DNA of 14,562 bases, taken from Christensenellaceae bacterium (GTDB taxonomy: Bacteria; Bacillota; Clostridia; Christensenellales; Borkfalkiaceae). The stretch's first letter is position 1. Each line of letters starts with the position of its first letter. The position numbers and the translations under genes are program-made. The stretch covers positions 1 to 14,562 of the forward strand of contig JAEDMA010000028.1 of assembly GCA_016295005.1 (NCBI GenBank). The letters run 5' to 3'. The notes beneath the pieces were generated by a model. That model worked only from the letters and a program-made list of their open reading frames with translations, was not told the DNA's origin and did no database searches. This document shows, one piece after another, positions 1 to 7,570 of this stretch.

Positions 1-4
1 ATTA

Positions 5-62
5 ACGCGACCCCCCCCCCCCAATTTCCGTGTTTTAGGTCCTTGGAGAAGAAAGGTCGCGT
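5..62. repeat. 8-bp inverted repeat enclosing a 12-C homopolymer
   Basis: ACGCGACC at 5-12 is the reverse complement of GGTCGCGT at 55-62, and a run of twelve C residues (11-22) begins in the left arm. The rest of 1-106, downstream of the epimerase gene, shows no gene. No clear intrinsic terminator for the epimerase transcript is visible. The homopolymer is striking in an AT-rich spacer. It could be a slippage-prone tract, part of a structure, or an assembly or sequencing artefact at a sequence end. Confidence 0.5.
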
Positions 63-106
63 ATAAAATTATGTTTTTTTGCTAAAAAGCAGGTTTTTGT
101 AAATTT

Positions 107-1039
107 TTAATTTTGCGAGTTATCAATAAAATACAGACGGTTCACGAGTTTTACGCTTTCGCCGCCGTTTATCGCGATAACGCCGCTTTTCTTTTCGTCT
201 TTCCAGACGTTAAGTCCGTCGATACGGCAGGTTTGCGGTTCTATACATATAAAATCGCGGTTTCCGCCGTTAAAAATATGTCTGTATCCGTAAAGCGGGT
301 CGCACTCGTACACGAGCGTGTTCCCCGTTTTATCGTGAGTGATTACCGCTTTGCCGTTTTCGACTTTAACCGATTTGGTTATCGCGTGTAAAGAAGGTTT
401 CCATTTTCCTTGGTTTAACTCTTCCTTTTCTTCGAACTCGTAAAAGATTTTGCCCGTCGGAATAAAATTTTTCATGTTCCGTTCGAAGTCGCACGATACG
501 GGTAAATAAAGCGAGTACTCGTCGGGATTACCCCCTTCGAACGCAAGATTCAGCGTCGTATGGAACGCCAGCGCGAACGGCATAACCTCTCCGCTTTCGT
601 TTTTAATCGAAAAGGTCTGGGTAAGTCCGTTATCGTCTACCGAATAGGTAAGTTCGAAAGAAAAATCGTGCAAAAAACCGAGATATCGGTTGTCTTCGCG
701 ACTAAAAAAACGGAACGTCACCGAATCGGCGCTAACCGAATAATCGGTAAACGGCGTTTTATAGAGTTCGCCGTGACAATGGTTGTTTATTTCGGGTTCG
801 TTAATCGGCAAAACGTATTCCCTGCCGCGGAAAATAAATTTTCCGCCGGAAATTCTGTTAGGCGGTAAAAGCAAAGGCATACCGAAAAGCAAGGGAGTGT
901 TTTTCATTCTTTCTTCGGAATCGGGAAAGCGAAGAAGTTCCGCGCCGCTTATTCTTTCGGTAAGTCTTACGCAATTCCCCCCGAATTCGGGGAGAATTAC
1001 CGCTTTATATTTTTTGTTTTCAATCGAGATTTCCTTCAT
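107..1039 (-). CDS. Aldose 1-epimerase family protein (galactose mutarotase-like)
   Basis: A 310-residue cytoplasmic protein of the aldose 1-epimerase fold, which interconverts alpha and beta anomers of free aldoses. Visible family features are the N-terminal 'LPEFGGNCVRL' strand pair, 'PLLFGMPLLLPPNRI' (about residues 49-63, the usual N-R substrate-site region), 'NNHCHGELY' (about 85-93, carrying the conserved His that contacts the sugar), 'FHTTLNLAF' (about 158-166, second His) and a late 'CIEPQTCRIDGLN' with the catalytic Glu. No signal peptide is seen. The start ATG lies inside the end of the DUF5107-TPR gene (20-nt overlap) behind AAAAGG, so the two are almost certainly co-translated. 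Its sugar specificity cannot be read from sequence. Members annotated as aldose epimerases sometimes act on phosphorylated or unusual sugars. Confidence 0.85.
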   Translation of the reverse strand: MKEISIENKKYKAVILPEFGGNCVRLTERISGAELLRFPDSEERMKNTPLLFGMPLLLPPNRISGGKFIFRGREYVLPINEPEINNHCHGELYKTPFTDYSVSADSVTFRFFSREDNRYLGFLHDFSFELTYSVDDNGLTQTFSIKNESGEVMPFALAFHTTLNLAFEGGNPDEYSLYLPVSCDFERNMKNFIPTGKIFYEFEEKEELNQGKWKPSLHAITKSVKVENGKAVITHDKTGNTLVYECDPLYGYRHIFNGGNRDFICIEPQTCRIDGLNVWKDEKKSGVIAINGGESVKLVNRLYFIDNSQN

Positions 1040-4000
1040 TTAATACCTTTTCCAACAAAATGGTGTTTATATCGCCGCAGTTAAGTTTTTTAAGTTCGGA
1101 TATAACTTCGCCGATTTCGTTCTTTTTGCCTTCCGCAAGAAGCGTGAAACCTTTAATCTGCAACGCCTTGGTGGTATTGAATTTAACGCAGTCGTACATA
1201 AACGGCATGAACGCGGGCGCGCCTACGCCGAAGTAAGGATATCTGTCGACGTCCGCCATAACGGAATCGTAGGTTTTTTTCATACCTTCGATAACTTTTT
1301 CGGCTTCTTCGGGCATATTTCTCTTTCTGAACGCCAGAACGTTATAATAAGAGTTAATGGAAGGAGTACCGAGCGTGTAGCAAGCCTTTTCCCAGTATGC
1401 GGCGCTGTCTTTTCCGAGTTTGTCGAGACATCTCGCCATACCGCCGTAAAGGTGACCGTCGTTTACGTAAACGTTCTTTTCTTCGCCGTAATTTTTCGGG
1501 AAAGTAAGACCCGTTTCGTATAACTTGTATGCTTTCTCGTAGTTGCCTTTCTTATATTCTCTGTCGCCTAAAAGAACGTGCAACCAGGCGTGATAGTTGG
1601 TTAAGTTGCCTTCGCCGCCTTCGTAGGTATGGAATCTGTGATCTTCTAAAATCTTCGCGGCGTCGTCGAGTCTGTCTTTGTCTACGAGCAAAATGGAATA
1701 ATCGAGCGTCGTGTCGTCTCTGCCGAAAGTGTTTTTCAAATCGTTCTCGTAAAGAGCGAGCCTTTCGTCTACGGACTTGTTAAGACCTTTATAGAGTTGC
1801 GAGAGTTCGTAGAAAATTCTGCCGCTTTCGGGCATAAGTTCGTACGCTTTGTTCATCATAGCAAGCGCTTCGTCTTTACGGTTTAAGTGGTCAAAGTAAG
1901 CGATTGCGAGTCCGCGGTAAGACGGAGCGAAATCTTCGCCTTTAACGCAGACTTCCCAGGCGGCAGCCGCTTCGTCGTAATTATCTCTGTCATAGTATAA
2001 GCAACCGAGATAGTACATCGCTCTTGCGGAATTCGCGGATTTTAACACCGCTATGTCTTCTAATCTGTTGAAGTTGCAATAACGCCATTCCGCTTTGTCC
2101 GCCTGTTTAACGTATTTCGCCGCTTCGTCCTTTTCTCCGAGCAAAGAGGAAACGTAAGCGAGATAATATAACGTTTTGGGAGTTACTTCCGCCGCGGATA
2201 AAACTTCTTTGGCTCTCTTTAACATACCGAAACGGATAAGTTCGTTGGCAAAGTCGATAGCCTGCCCTTCGTGGGTGTCGAATTCCATGAACAAGGGGTC
2301 TACGGAAGCGATTTTGTCGAGATATTTTTTGTCGCCCGTGATTTCGTTCAGCATACGGAGCGCCCATAAGTGACCCTGATTTGTTTCGAGCGAAACTTTA
2401 AGGTCGTCGATAGCGTCTTTAACTTTTCCGTCAGCGTAGTCGTACGCCGCTATCGCGTAGTATGCCGCGCTTCTGTTGGAATATCCCCAGGCAGCCCAAT
2501 AAAAGTCGTCGTACGCGCCCTTTTTGTCGCCGAGATATCTCTTGGCTAATCCGCGTTTATACAAAGCGTCGGTATCGTACGGGTTGGCGTTGCGGAGTTC
2601 CAGCCTTTCTTCGGCTTTTTCAAAGTAGCCGAGCGCTTTTTCGAATTTACCCCTTTCGAGATACAAATCGCCCATAGCGATATTGCAACGGCTGTCGCCG
2701 TCGTCTCTTTTAAGCGCTTCCGCGAAGTATTCTTCGGGATTATAGGTAAAGTGTTTGTACTGAACGAGATGCGCGCCGTGTAAATATAATTCTTCGTTGG
2801 TTTTGATATCTTTGGGTCTCGGCGAAACCTCTCTCATCTTGGGCGGTTTCTTATCGCCGCGTTTTGCTACGCAGTAAGAAACGAGAACCTTTCCTTCCGC
2901 GGAATAAAGTGTTGCGGAAGTGCCGATTTTAACTTCGCCGTCCGAATAAGCAACGAAAGGCGTTTCGGGAGAAACGGTAACGTTTTCGAAAGTTTTAATC
3001 GTTTTGCCGTTTTCCGCGATTACGACTTTGCAGTTTGTAAATTCGCCGCTTGCGCAGAAGCCGACTTTGATTTTGCCGTCTTCGTTTTCAAGGTTAACCG
3101 CCGCGTCGAGCGTAGCGCATTTAACTTCGCCTATTTCTTTAATCGGGTACCAGTACTGTTCGAATTCTCTCGTTTCGTAAGGCGCGATAAACGAAAAGTC
3201 GGGCTGATTGTCGGTATAGCAACCGGTCATGAGTTCTACGTATCTCGAACCGTCGTCGGTAAGGTTTTCGCACCACTTGTAACCGAAGTTGTTGTTTGCC
3301 CACGTCCAGAGTTTTTTGCCGGGCGCGGTGTGGTGGTTGCCGAACGCAACGATACCGCATTTTCTGCCGTTATCCCAACCGCTTAAATAATCGTAATCGG
3401 ATTGTCCTTTCGCAATCATGAACGAAGACGGAACAACAATGTTCTTATGTACGTGAATATCTACGCCCGTACCGTAATCGTAAGGACGCGCCGTTTCGAA
3501 TCTTCCCTTCGCGACCGGCCATTCTATCATGGCTCTTCTGTCGTGGTCGTTGACGTATTCGACGTCGGGCGGGAAAACGGTCCTGAAATTGTCGTCTATT
3601 TCGACGGCGAGGTTAGCCCACCAAAGGAAAGGTCTTGCCTTGGAAGTGGGATTATAAAGTCTTGCTTTCGCTCTTACGTAAGAACGGTCTTTGTCGATGG
3701 AAACGCCGACCATGCCTTTTAGTCTGTTATAAGGTTCTACTTCGCCCATCCATACGGTTTTGTTGCCGTTTTCGTCCGTTTCGATAACGGCGTCCATCGG
3801 CATAAAGGTAGTGGGTCTGTGGTGAAGCGGCCAGTTGAATTCGATACCGCCCGACGCCCAGGGGCCCGCGATACCTATCATGCAAGGTTTAATTACTTTG
3901 TTTCTGTAAATAAAGTCGTAGTTGTTGGTTTTATCGAGCGCGCTGTAAATTTTGCCGCCGATAGCCGGAAGAGTTACGATTTTAACGTATTTATTCTCCA

Positions 4001-4184
4001 GAACGCCGACGTCGTAAACGACGTCTTTCTTTTCGTCGCCTATCTTATCGGTATACGGGATAGGATACATTTTGCTGCAAGCGCCCTGATTAGCCCTTTT
4101 TTCGAAAAATAACGGCAATTCTTCGGGTTTGCCCGGTTCGTAGGTAGGGATTACCATTTTTTCAAAATCTTTGCTTATAGACAT
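1020..4184 (-). CDS. DUF5107 and tetratricopeptide-repeat protein, 1054 aa
   Basis: A large soluble protein without signal peptide or membrane segment. Residues about 40-350 match the DUF5107 family, with hallmark stretches 'GPWASGGIEFNWPLHHRP' (107-124), 'RPFLWWANLAV' (184-194) and 'GNHHTAPGKKLWTW' (282-295). A beta-rich linker (about 355-445) follows. From about 500 to 960 there are degenerate TPR helices, for example 'MGDLYLERGKFEKALGYFEKA' near 504-524 and 'YYLGCLYYDRDNYDEAAAAWE' near 724-744. The biochemical activity of DUF5107 is not established to my knowledge. Clustering with an aldose epimerase and a sugar-sensor-type regulator suggests carbohydrate processing in the cytoplasm, with TPRs mediating protein contacts. 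The start ATG has AAGGAG five bases upstream and its own promoter. Family call is firm; function is open. Confidence 0.85.
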   Translation of the reverse strand: MSISKDFEKMVIPTYEPGKPEELPLFFEKRANQGACSKMYPIPYTDKIGDEKKDVVYDVGVLENKYVKIVTLPAIGGKIYSALDKTNNYDFIYRNKVIKPCMIGIAGPWASGGIEFNWPLHHRPTTFMPMDAVIETDENGNKTVWMGEVEPYNRLKGMVGVSIDKDRSYVRAKARLYNPTSKARPFLWWANLAVEIDDNFRTVFPPDVEYVNDHDRRAMIEWPVAKGRFETARPYDYGTGVDIHVHKNIVVPSSFMIAKGQSDYDYLSGWDNGRKCGIVAFGNHHTAPGKKLWTWANNNFGYKWCENLTDDGSRYVELMTGCYTDNQPDFSFIAPYETREFEQYWYPIKEIGEVKCATLDAAVNLENEDGKIKVGFCASGEFTNCKVVIAENGKTIKTFENVTVSPETPFVAYSDGEVKIGTSATLYSAEGKVLVSYCVAKRGDKKPPKMREVSPRPKDIKTNEELYLHGAHLVQYKHFTYNPEEYFAEALKRDDGDSRCNIAMGDLYLERGKFEKALGYFEKAEERLELRNANPYDTDALYKRGLAKRYLGDKKGAYDDFYWAAWGYSNRSAAYYAIAAYDYADGKVKDAIDDLKVSLETNQGHLWALRMLNEITGDKKYLDKIASVDPLFMEFDTHEGQAIDFANELIRFGMLKRAKEVLSAAEVTPKTLYYLAYVSSLLGEKDEAAKYVKQADKAEWRYCNFNRLEDIAVLKSANSARAMYYLGCLYYDRDNYDEAAAAWEVCVKGEDFAPSYRGLAIAYFDHLNRKDEALAMMNKAYELMPESGRIFYELSQLYKGLNKSVDERLALYENDLKNTFGRDDTTLDYSILLVDKDRLDDAAKILEDHRFHTYEGGEGNLTNYHAWLHVLLGDREYKKGNYEKAYKLYETGLTFPKNYGEEKNVYVNDGHLYGGMARCLDKLGKDSAAYWEKACYTLGTPSINSYYNVLAFRKRNMPEEAEKVIEGMKKTYDSVMADVDRYPYFGVGAPAFMPFMYDCVKFNTTKALQIKGFTLLAEGKKNEIGEVISELKKLNCGDINTILLEKVLNEGNLD

Positions 4185-4197
4185 AAAAACTCCTTGA

Positions 4198-4230
4198 AAC
4201 GTATGTTATATATTTGTGCTTTTATACGTT
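4198..4230. repeat. 7-bp inverted repeat flanking the DUF5107-gene transcription start
   Basis: AACGTAT (4198-4204) and its reverse complement ATACGTT (4224-4230) are separated by 19 bases and lie between the -10 element and the ribosome binding site of the DUF5107 gene. The core ACGTAT recurs at the nahK and araC promoters, so this is a candidate regulator-binding site or 5'-leader hairpin. Confidence 0.4.
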
Positions 4231-4237
4231 CAACACA

Positions 4238-4266
4238 ATTATATCATCGCGATTATCAAGGAGCAA
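4238..4266 (-). promoter_or_regulatory. Promoter of the DUF5107-epimerase operon with palindrome in the spacer
   Basis: On the minus strand a perfect TATAAT (-10, 4238-4243) lies 17 bp from a weak TTGCTC (-35, 4261-4266). The spacer contains the palindrome ATCGCGAT (4246-4253), well placed for a repressor or activator. A weak -35 fits a regulated promoter. The transcription start should fall near 4231, giving a leader of about 45 nt. Confidence 0.5.
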
Positions 4267-4281
4267 TACAATCTTTTAAAG

Positions 4282-4299
4282 AAAAATTCCGCAATTTTT
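4282..4299 (-). terminator. Weak AT-rich hairpin after the regulator gene
   Basis: AAAAATT (4282-4288), a four-base CCGC loop and AATTTTT (4293-4299) form a symmetrical hairpin about 65 nt past the regulator stop codon. It has no GC pairs in its stem, so it may stop transcription poorly and allow read-through into the DUF5107 gene. Confidence 0.3.
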
Positions 4300-4363
4300 T
4301 GGACCGGATAAAACAGGCGCGGAAACCGGGAAAGTATTTGAAAAACAGAAAAGTTATTATAAA

Positions 4364-5458
4364 TTAAAACTGAAGTTTATATTTTTTTATTAAAGACAAA
4401 AGTTCTTCTTTGTTTTTGGTGCCGAGTTCGTTGTTCATTTTGTTTACGCGGTACTTAATGGTGTTTTCGGCTTTATAATTCGCTTCGCTTATCTTAAAGT
4501 AAGTTTTACCCTCTAACATTTCTTTTAAGATATCTTTATCGGCGTCGTCGAGCGACATAACGAATTTCTTTATATTGTCGATTTCCATTATTTTTTCGTC
4601 GCGGTAATAATCCACCGGCTCCGCCGCGTCGATTTTGCCCAACCCGGAAACGGGAATGTCTGTTTCGGAAAAGTCTTTGCTGTTAACGATTCTCGTCGTT
4701 GCGATAACGTTTTTAATGTAATCGTTGTTGCTTTTGATAACGTTATAATATAACTCGATAAGACTTTCGCCGAGAGTATAAAAATCCTGCCATGCGGTAA
4801 CGTACTCGTACTTGCAGTTTCGTCCCGCGGAAATCGCGCCGTATCCCCCGACGTTGAGATTTTCGCAATTTTCCGCTTCGCTGTAAAGGTATAAAACCAG
4901 ATCGTCGTTGGAACAAATTACGTTGCGGTACTTTTTCTCGTCGGATAAAAATTCGTCCATCGTCTTTTTTATGGAACCGTTGTTATAATAAACCTTGCAG
5001 TTGACCCCCGCTTCGGCTGCGGCAAGACTTACGCCTTTAAATTTACCGTCGTCCGAACAGGAATCGGGGTTGTACCCGAAAAAGGCTATGTCGCTTTTAT
5101 CTTTCGAGAGAAGTATTTTGGCTATCTTATACATAGCCGCGGTATAATCGGAAGTGAGCGTGTGAACGGGAACGAGCGGGTCCGCGCTTTCGTAACCGAA
5201 AACGACCGCCTGAATTCTTTTGCTTACGAGATATTCGGAAACGTTGCAAATCCATTTCATCGAAGAACCTAAAACTATAACGGCTTTGGCCTGCGGAAGG
5301 GCGCTCGTATCGTAAGCGATTTCGATATGTTCCTTCTTTTTTCGCGCGACGTACGTTTTAATAGCGGAAAGCATCTTATTAACCCTTACGTTGTCGCTTT
5401 GATTTTTTTCGAGAATAATGTTTACCACTTTTATATACCGTTCCAATGATTCGTTCAA
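4364..5458 (-). CDS. Sugar-sensing regulator: periplasmic-binding-protein-like domain with C-terminal LuxR-type HTH
   Basis: A 364-residue one-component transcription factor. Residues about 20-290 resemble the type I periplasmic-binding fold used as ligand sensor in LacI-type regulators: 'AKAVIVLGSS' (57-66), 'SDIAFFGYNPDS' (121-132), 'VICSNDDLVLYLY' and 'VGGYGA' as hinge and strand regions. Residues about 302-364 form a LuxR/GerE-like HTH ('DDADKDILKEMLEGKTYFKISE...ENTIKYRVNKMNNELGTKN'). The domain order is the reverse of LacI. It probably controls the downstream DUF5107-epimerase operon; the ligand is unknown. Start choice is uncertain. The longest frame begins at TTG 5456-5458, only five bases from the -10, which would make it leaderless. 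An ATG at 5372-5374 preceded by AAGGG at 8 nt is the alternative, giving 336 residues. Confidence 0.75.
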   Translation of the reverse strand: MNESLERYIKVVNIILEKNQSDNVRVNKMLSAIKTYVARKKKEHIEIAYDTSALPQAKAVIVLGSSMKWICNVSEYLVSKRIQAVVFGYESADPLVPVHTLTSDYTAAMYKIAKILLSKDKSDIAFFGYNPDSCSDDGKFKGVSLAAAEAGVNCKVYYNNGSIKKTMDEFLSDEKKYRNVICSNDDLVLYLYSEAENCENLNVGGYGAISAGRNCKYEYVTAWQDFYTLGESLIELYYNVIKSNNDYIKNVIATTRIVNSKDFSETDIPVSGLGKIDAAEPVDYYRDEKIMEIDNIKKFVMSLDDADKDILKEMLEGKTYFKISEANYKAENTIKYRVNKMNNELGTKNKEELLSLIKKYKLQF

Positions 5459-5462
5459 GTTT

Positions 5463-5490
5463 ATTTTATCACAAAACTGCTCGTTGTCAA
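5463..5490 (-). promoter_or_regulatory. Promoter of the LuxR-HTH regulator gene
   Basis: On the minus strand a perfect TTGACA (5485-5490) is separated by 16 bp from TAAAAT (5463-5468). The predicted start of transcription falls at about 5456-5458, coinciding with the TTG codon that opens the longest reading frame. Confidence 0.6.
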
Positions 5491-5707
5491 TAATTAAGTA
5501 GGCGAATAAATTTGCCTTCCCACGATAAAAATTTTAAATTCTTTCTTAAATTTTAACGTTCGTCGGGCAATTTTACCCGAACTTACCCGTTGTCTTATCC
5601 GCCGCCCGAAAATCGCATCGGATAAACCTTAACCGAAACAATACGCTTTTGCTTTCCCTGCCGAAAACTTTTTTCGCCGCGTCATTTTTATAATAAAACG
5701 ATTAAAC

Positions 5708-6877
5708 TCATAATACCGCGCTGCGGTCTATCTGGAAAACGAAGTAATAATCGGTTTCTCTGCCCGAAAAAGCGTCTGTCAAAGCGGCGCGAATATCCTT
5801 TTCCCCTTCGGTAACGCCGAACGGCACCAACACGTCGAAAACGAGATTAGTGTGCGTAGATCCTTTAACTATACGGAAATCGTGAATGGAAAGTTTCGGA
5901 TTAAGCGAAGCGAGCGCGTCCTGCACGTCTTTTTTAAGCGCTTCCGTTTCGGGGTCTCCTTTAAGTACGGGGTCGGTATGAATCGAAAGAAATATCCCCA
6001 AATCTTTTTTAAAATCCCTTTCGATATTGTCTATAAGGTCGTGGCTTTTAAGCGCGTCTTCTTTCGCGTCCACTTCCACGTGAACGAAAACGTAAGTCTG
6101 CGCCGCGCCGTAGGTATGCACGGAAAGGTCGTGAATACCCAAAACCCCGTCGTAAGAAAGCAGTTTTTCTTTTATTGTTTTAATTGTTTCTTCGTTCGGG
6201 ATAACTCCCAAAAGCGGGTCTATTGTTTCTTTGATGAGTTTCGCGCCCGAAAAGATAATAAACGCCGAAACGGCAAGCCCCGCGTAACCGTCGATATTTA
6301 CACCCGTAACCTGAATGACAATGCTCGCAATTAAAACGGCGGTGGTAGTTAAAACGTCGTTGCGACTGTCGGCGCTGCTTGCGATAAGCGTTTCGCTGCC
6401 GATAGATTTACCAAAATCCCTGTACACGAGCATTTGTAAAAGTTTACCCGCAATCGAAACGCCTAAAACTATATAGGTAACGTAAGTAACGACGACTTCT
6501 TCGGGAGCGATAATCTTTTCTATGGAAGATTTCGCAAGCATCGCGCCGATAGCGAGGACCAGAAAGGAAACGAAAAGCCCCGCAACGTACTCGAAACGGG
6601 CGTGGCCGTACGGATGTTTTTCGTCGGCGGGTTTAGACGACAATTTGAACGCGAACGCCGTCACCGCCGAAGACCCCGCGTCGGAAAGGTTGTTTACCGC
6701 GTCGGCAATTATCGTTATGCTTCCCGAAATCCAACCGATAACGGCTTTCGCGGCGAACAGCAATACGTTGGTTATAATACCGAAAACGCCTGCCGCCACC
6801 CCGTACTTAAACCGAACGGAAGGGTCTTGGGTTTTTTCGTAATTTTTTATGAAAGTTTTTTTGAATATCTTAAACAT
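5708..6877 (-). CDS. Cation diffusion facilitator metal exporter, probably manganese-type
   Basis: A 389-residue CDF-family inner-membrane antiporter that exports divalent metal ions in exchange for protons. Hydrophobic segments at about 29-50, 52-80, 97-115, 130-152, 175-192 and 195-212 give the usual six helices, followed by a cytoplasmic domain (about 225-389, longer than the minimal CDF tail). The helix-2 metal motif reads NNLSD (62-66) and the helix-5 motif DSRND (170-174). Zinc CDFs typically have HxxxD in helix 5, whereas DxxxD there is associated with Mn(II) transporters, so Mn(II) is the best guess. 'HPYGHARFEY' (88-97) is the conserved loop after helix 2. It starts 28 nt after the DUF1003 gene and lacks a close ribosome binding site (GAGG lies 14 nt upstream). 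Confidence 0.85.
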   Translation of the reverse strand: MFKIFKKTFIKNYEKTQDPSVRFKYGVAAGVFGIITNVLLFAAKAVIGWISGSITIIADAVNNLSDAGSSAVTAFAFKLSSKPADEKHPYGHARFEYVAGLFVSFLVLAIGAMLAKSSIEKIIAPEEVVVTYVTYIVLGVSIAGKLLQMLVYRDFGKSIGSETLIASSADSRNDVLTTTAVLIASIVIQVTGVNIDGYAGLAVSAFIIFSGAKLIKETIDPLLGVIPNEETIKTIKEKLLSYDGVLGIHDLSVHTYGAAQTYVFVHVEVDAKEDALKSHDLIDNIERDFKKDLGIFLSIHTDPVLKGDPETEALKKDVQDALASLNPKLSIHDFRIVKGSTHTNLVFDVLVPFGVTEGEKDIRAALTDAFSGRETDYYFVFQIDRSAVL

Positions 6878-6905
6878 TTTTTTATCTTTTTACCTCAAAA
6901 GCAAC

Positions 6906-7406
6906 TCACTCGGTTTTACCGTCGAGTTTTTTCAGAATTTCCTTCTGATTTTTTTCGATTTGTTCTATTTTTTTATACAATTCGTCGATGACCAGTTCGC
7001 TTTTTAAATTGATTTTATAATCGTTTTCCGCTCTTTTTCTGTCTTTCGCTTCCTGTCGGTTCTGGCTCATCATTATAAGCGGCGCCTGAACCGCGGCGAT
7101 ACACGAAAGCACGAGATTCAAAAGTATAAACGGATAAGCGTCGAAAGCGTTAGTCGCAAGAATAACGTTTACCGCCATCCAGACGACCATTACGCCTATA
7201 AAACTGAATATAAACGCCCAACTGCCGGCAAACCGCGCGACGGCGTCCGCTGCTCTTTGTCCGAAAGAAACTTTTTCTTTTTCGCCGTTGTTTTCCGCAA
7301 GACTGGTATCGGTAAGTTGGCCGATAAGTTCTTCGTCCGAAAATTCTCTGTCGGTAATGTTAAGCAACTTTTTAATAACGGTTTTTCTGTCGTTATACTT
7401 TTTCAT
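6906..7406 (-). CDS. DUF1003 family membrane protein
   Basis: A 166-residue protein with the DUF1003 signature: two hydrophobic helices (about 63-83 and 90-112) followed by the strongly conserved 'QAPLIMMSQNRQEAKDRKRAE' region (about 106-126), and a charged C-terminal stretch predicted as coiled coil (about 138-163, 'ELYKKIEQIEKNQKEILKKL'). The N-terminal 50 residues are soluble. The biochemical role of DUF1003 is unsettled. Here it is the first gene of a probable two-gene operon with the CDF exporter, which hints at membrane or metal homeostasis. The start ATG is preceded by GGAGAGG at good spacing. Confidence 0.85.
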   Translation of the reverse strand: MKKYNDRKTVIKKLLNITDREFSDEELIGQLTDTSLAENNGEKEKVSFGQRAADAVARFAGSWAFIFSFIGVMVVWMAVNVILATNAFDAYPFILLNLVLSCIAAVQAPLIMMSQNRQEAKDRKRAENDYKINLKSELVIDELYKKIEQIEKNQKEILKKLDGKTE

Positions 7407-7434
7407 AATCCTCTCCGTAAAATAAGTTACTTGT

Positions 7435-7463
7435 ATTGTATCACCACAAACTCTAAAAGTAAA
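7435..7463 (-). promoter_or_regulatory. Promoter of the DUF1003-CDF operon
   Basis: On the minus strand TTTACT (7458-7463), a 17-bp spacer and TACAAT (7435-7440) lie about 29 bp upstream of the DUF1003 start. The short leader leaves no room for a metal-sensing riboswitch. Confidence 0.5.
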
Positions 7464-7481
7464 GTACGCCGCGAAAAATAT

Positions 7482-7518
7482 AAAAAATCCGCCGCGCGGA
7501 AATTACCGGACGGCGGAT
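7482..7518 (-). terminator. Intrinsic terminator of the nahK-deacetylase operon
   Basis: On the minus strand ATCCGCCG (plus 7511-7518) pairs with CGGCGGAT (plus 7487-7494) across a 16-nt loop that can pair further, followed by six T residues (plus 7482-7487 as A). It lies about 53 nt past the PIG-L stop and separates this operon from the DUF1003-CDF promoter. Confidence 0.8.
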
Positions 7519-7570
7519 CGTCTTATTAAATTTTTATTCCCGTAACTTATCGGTAAAAACAACCTATTTC

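Noticed and set aside
80..100. Small hairpin TGCT/AGCA followed by T residues as a terminator
   Set aside because: The stem has only four pairs and the T run is on the plus strand, where no gene ends.
5595..5676. Inverted repeats TTATCCG/CGGATAA (5595-5625) and CGAAAA/TTTTCG (5662-5676) as a terminator for the CDF gene
   Set aside because: Stems are short, the first has a 17-nt loop, and neither is followed by a clear T run on the minus strand. I could not find a convincing CDF terminator in 5459-5707.
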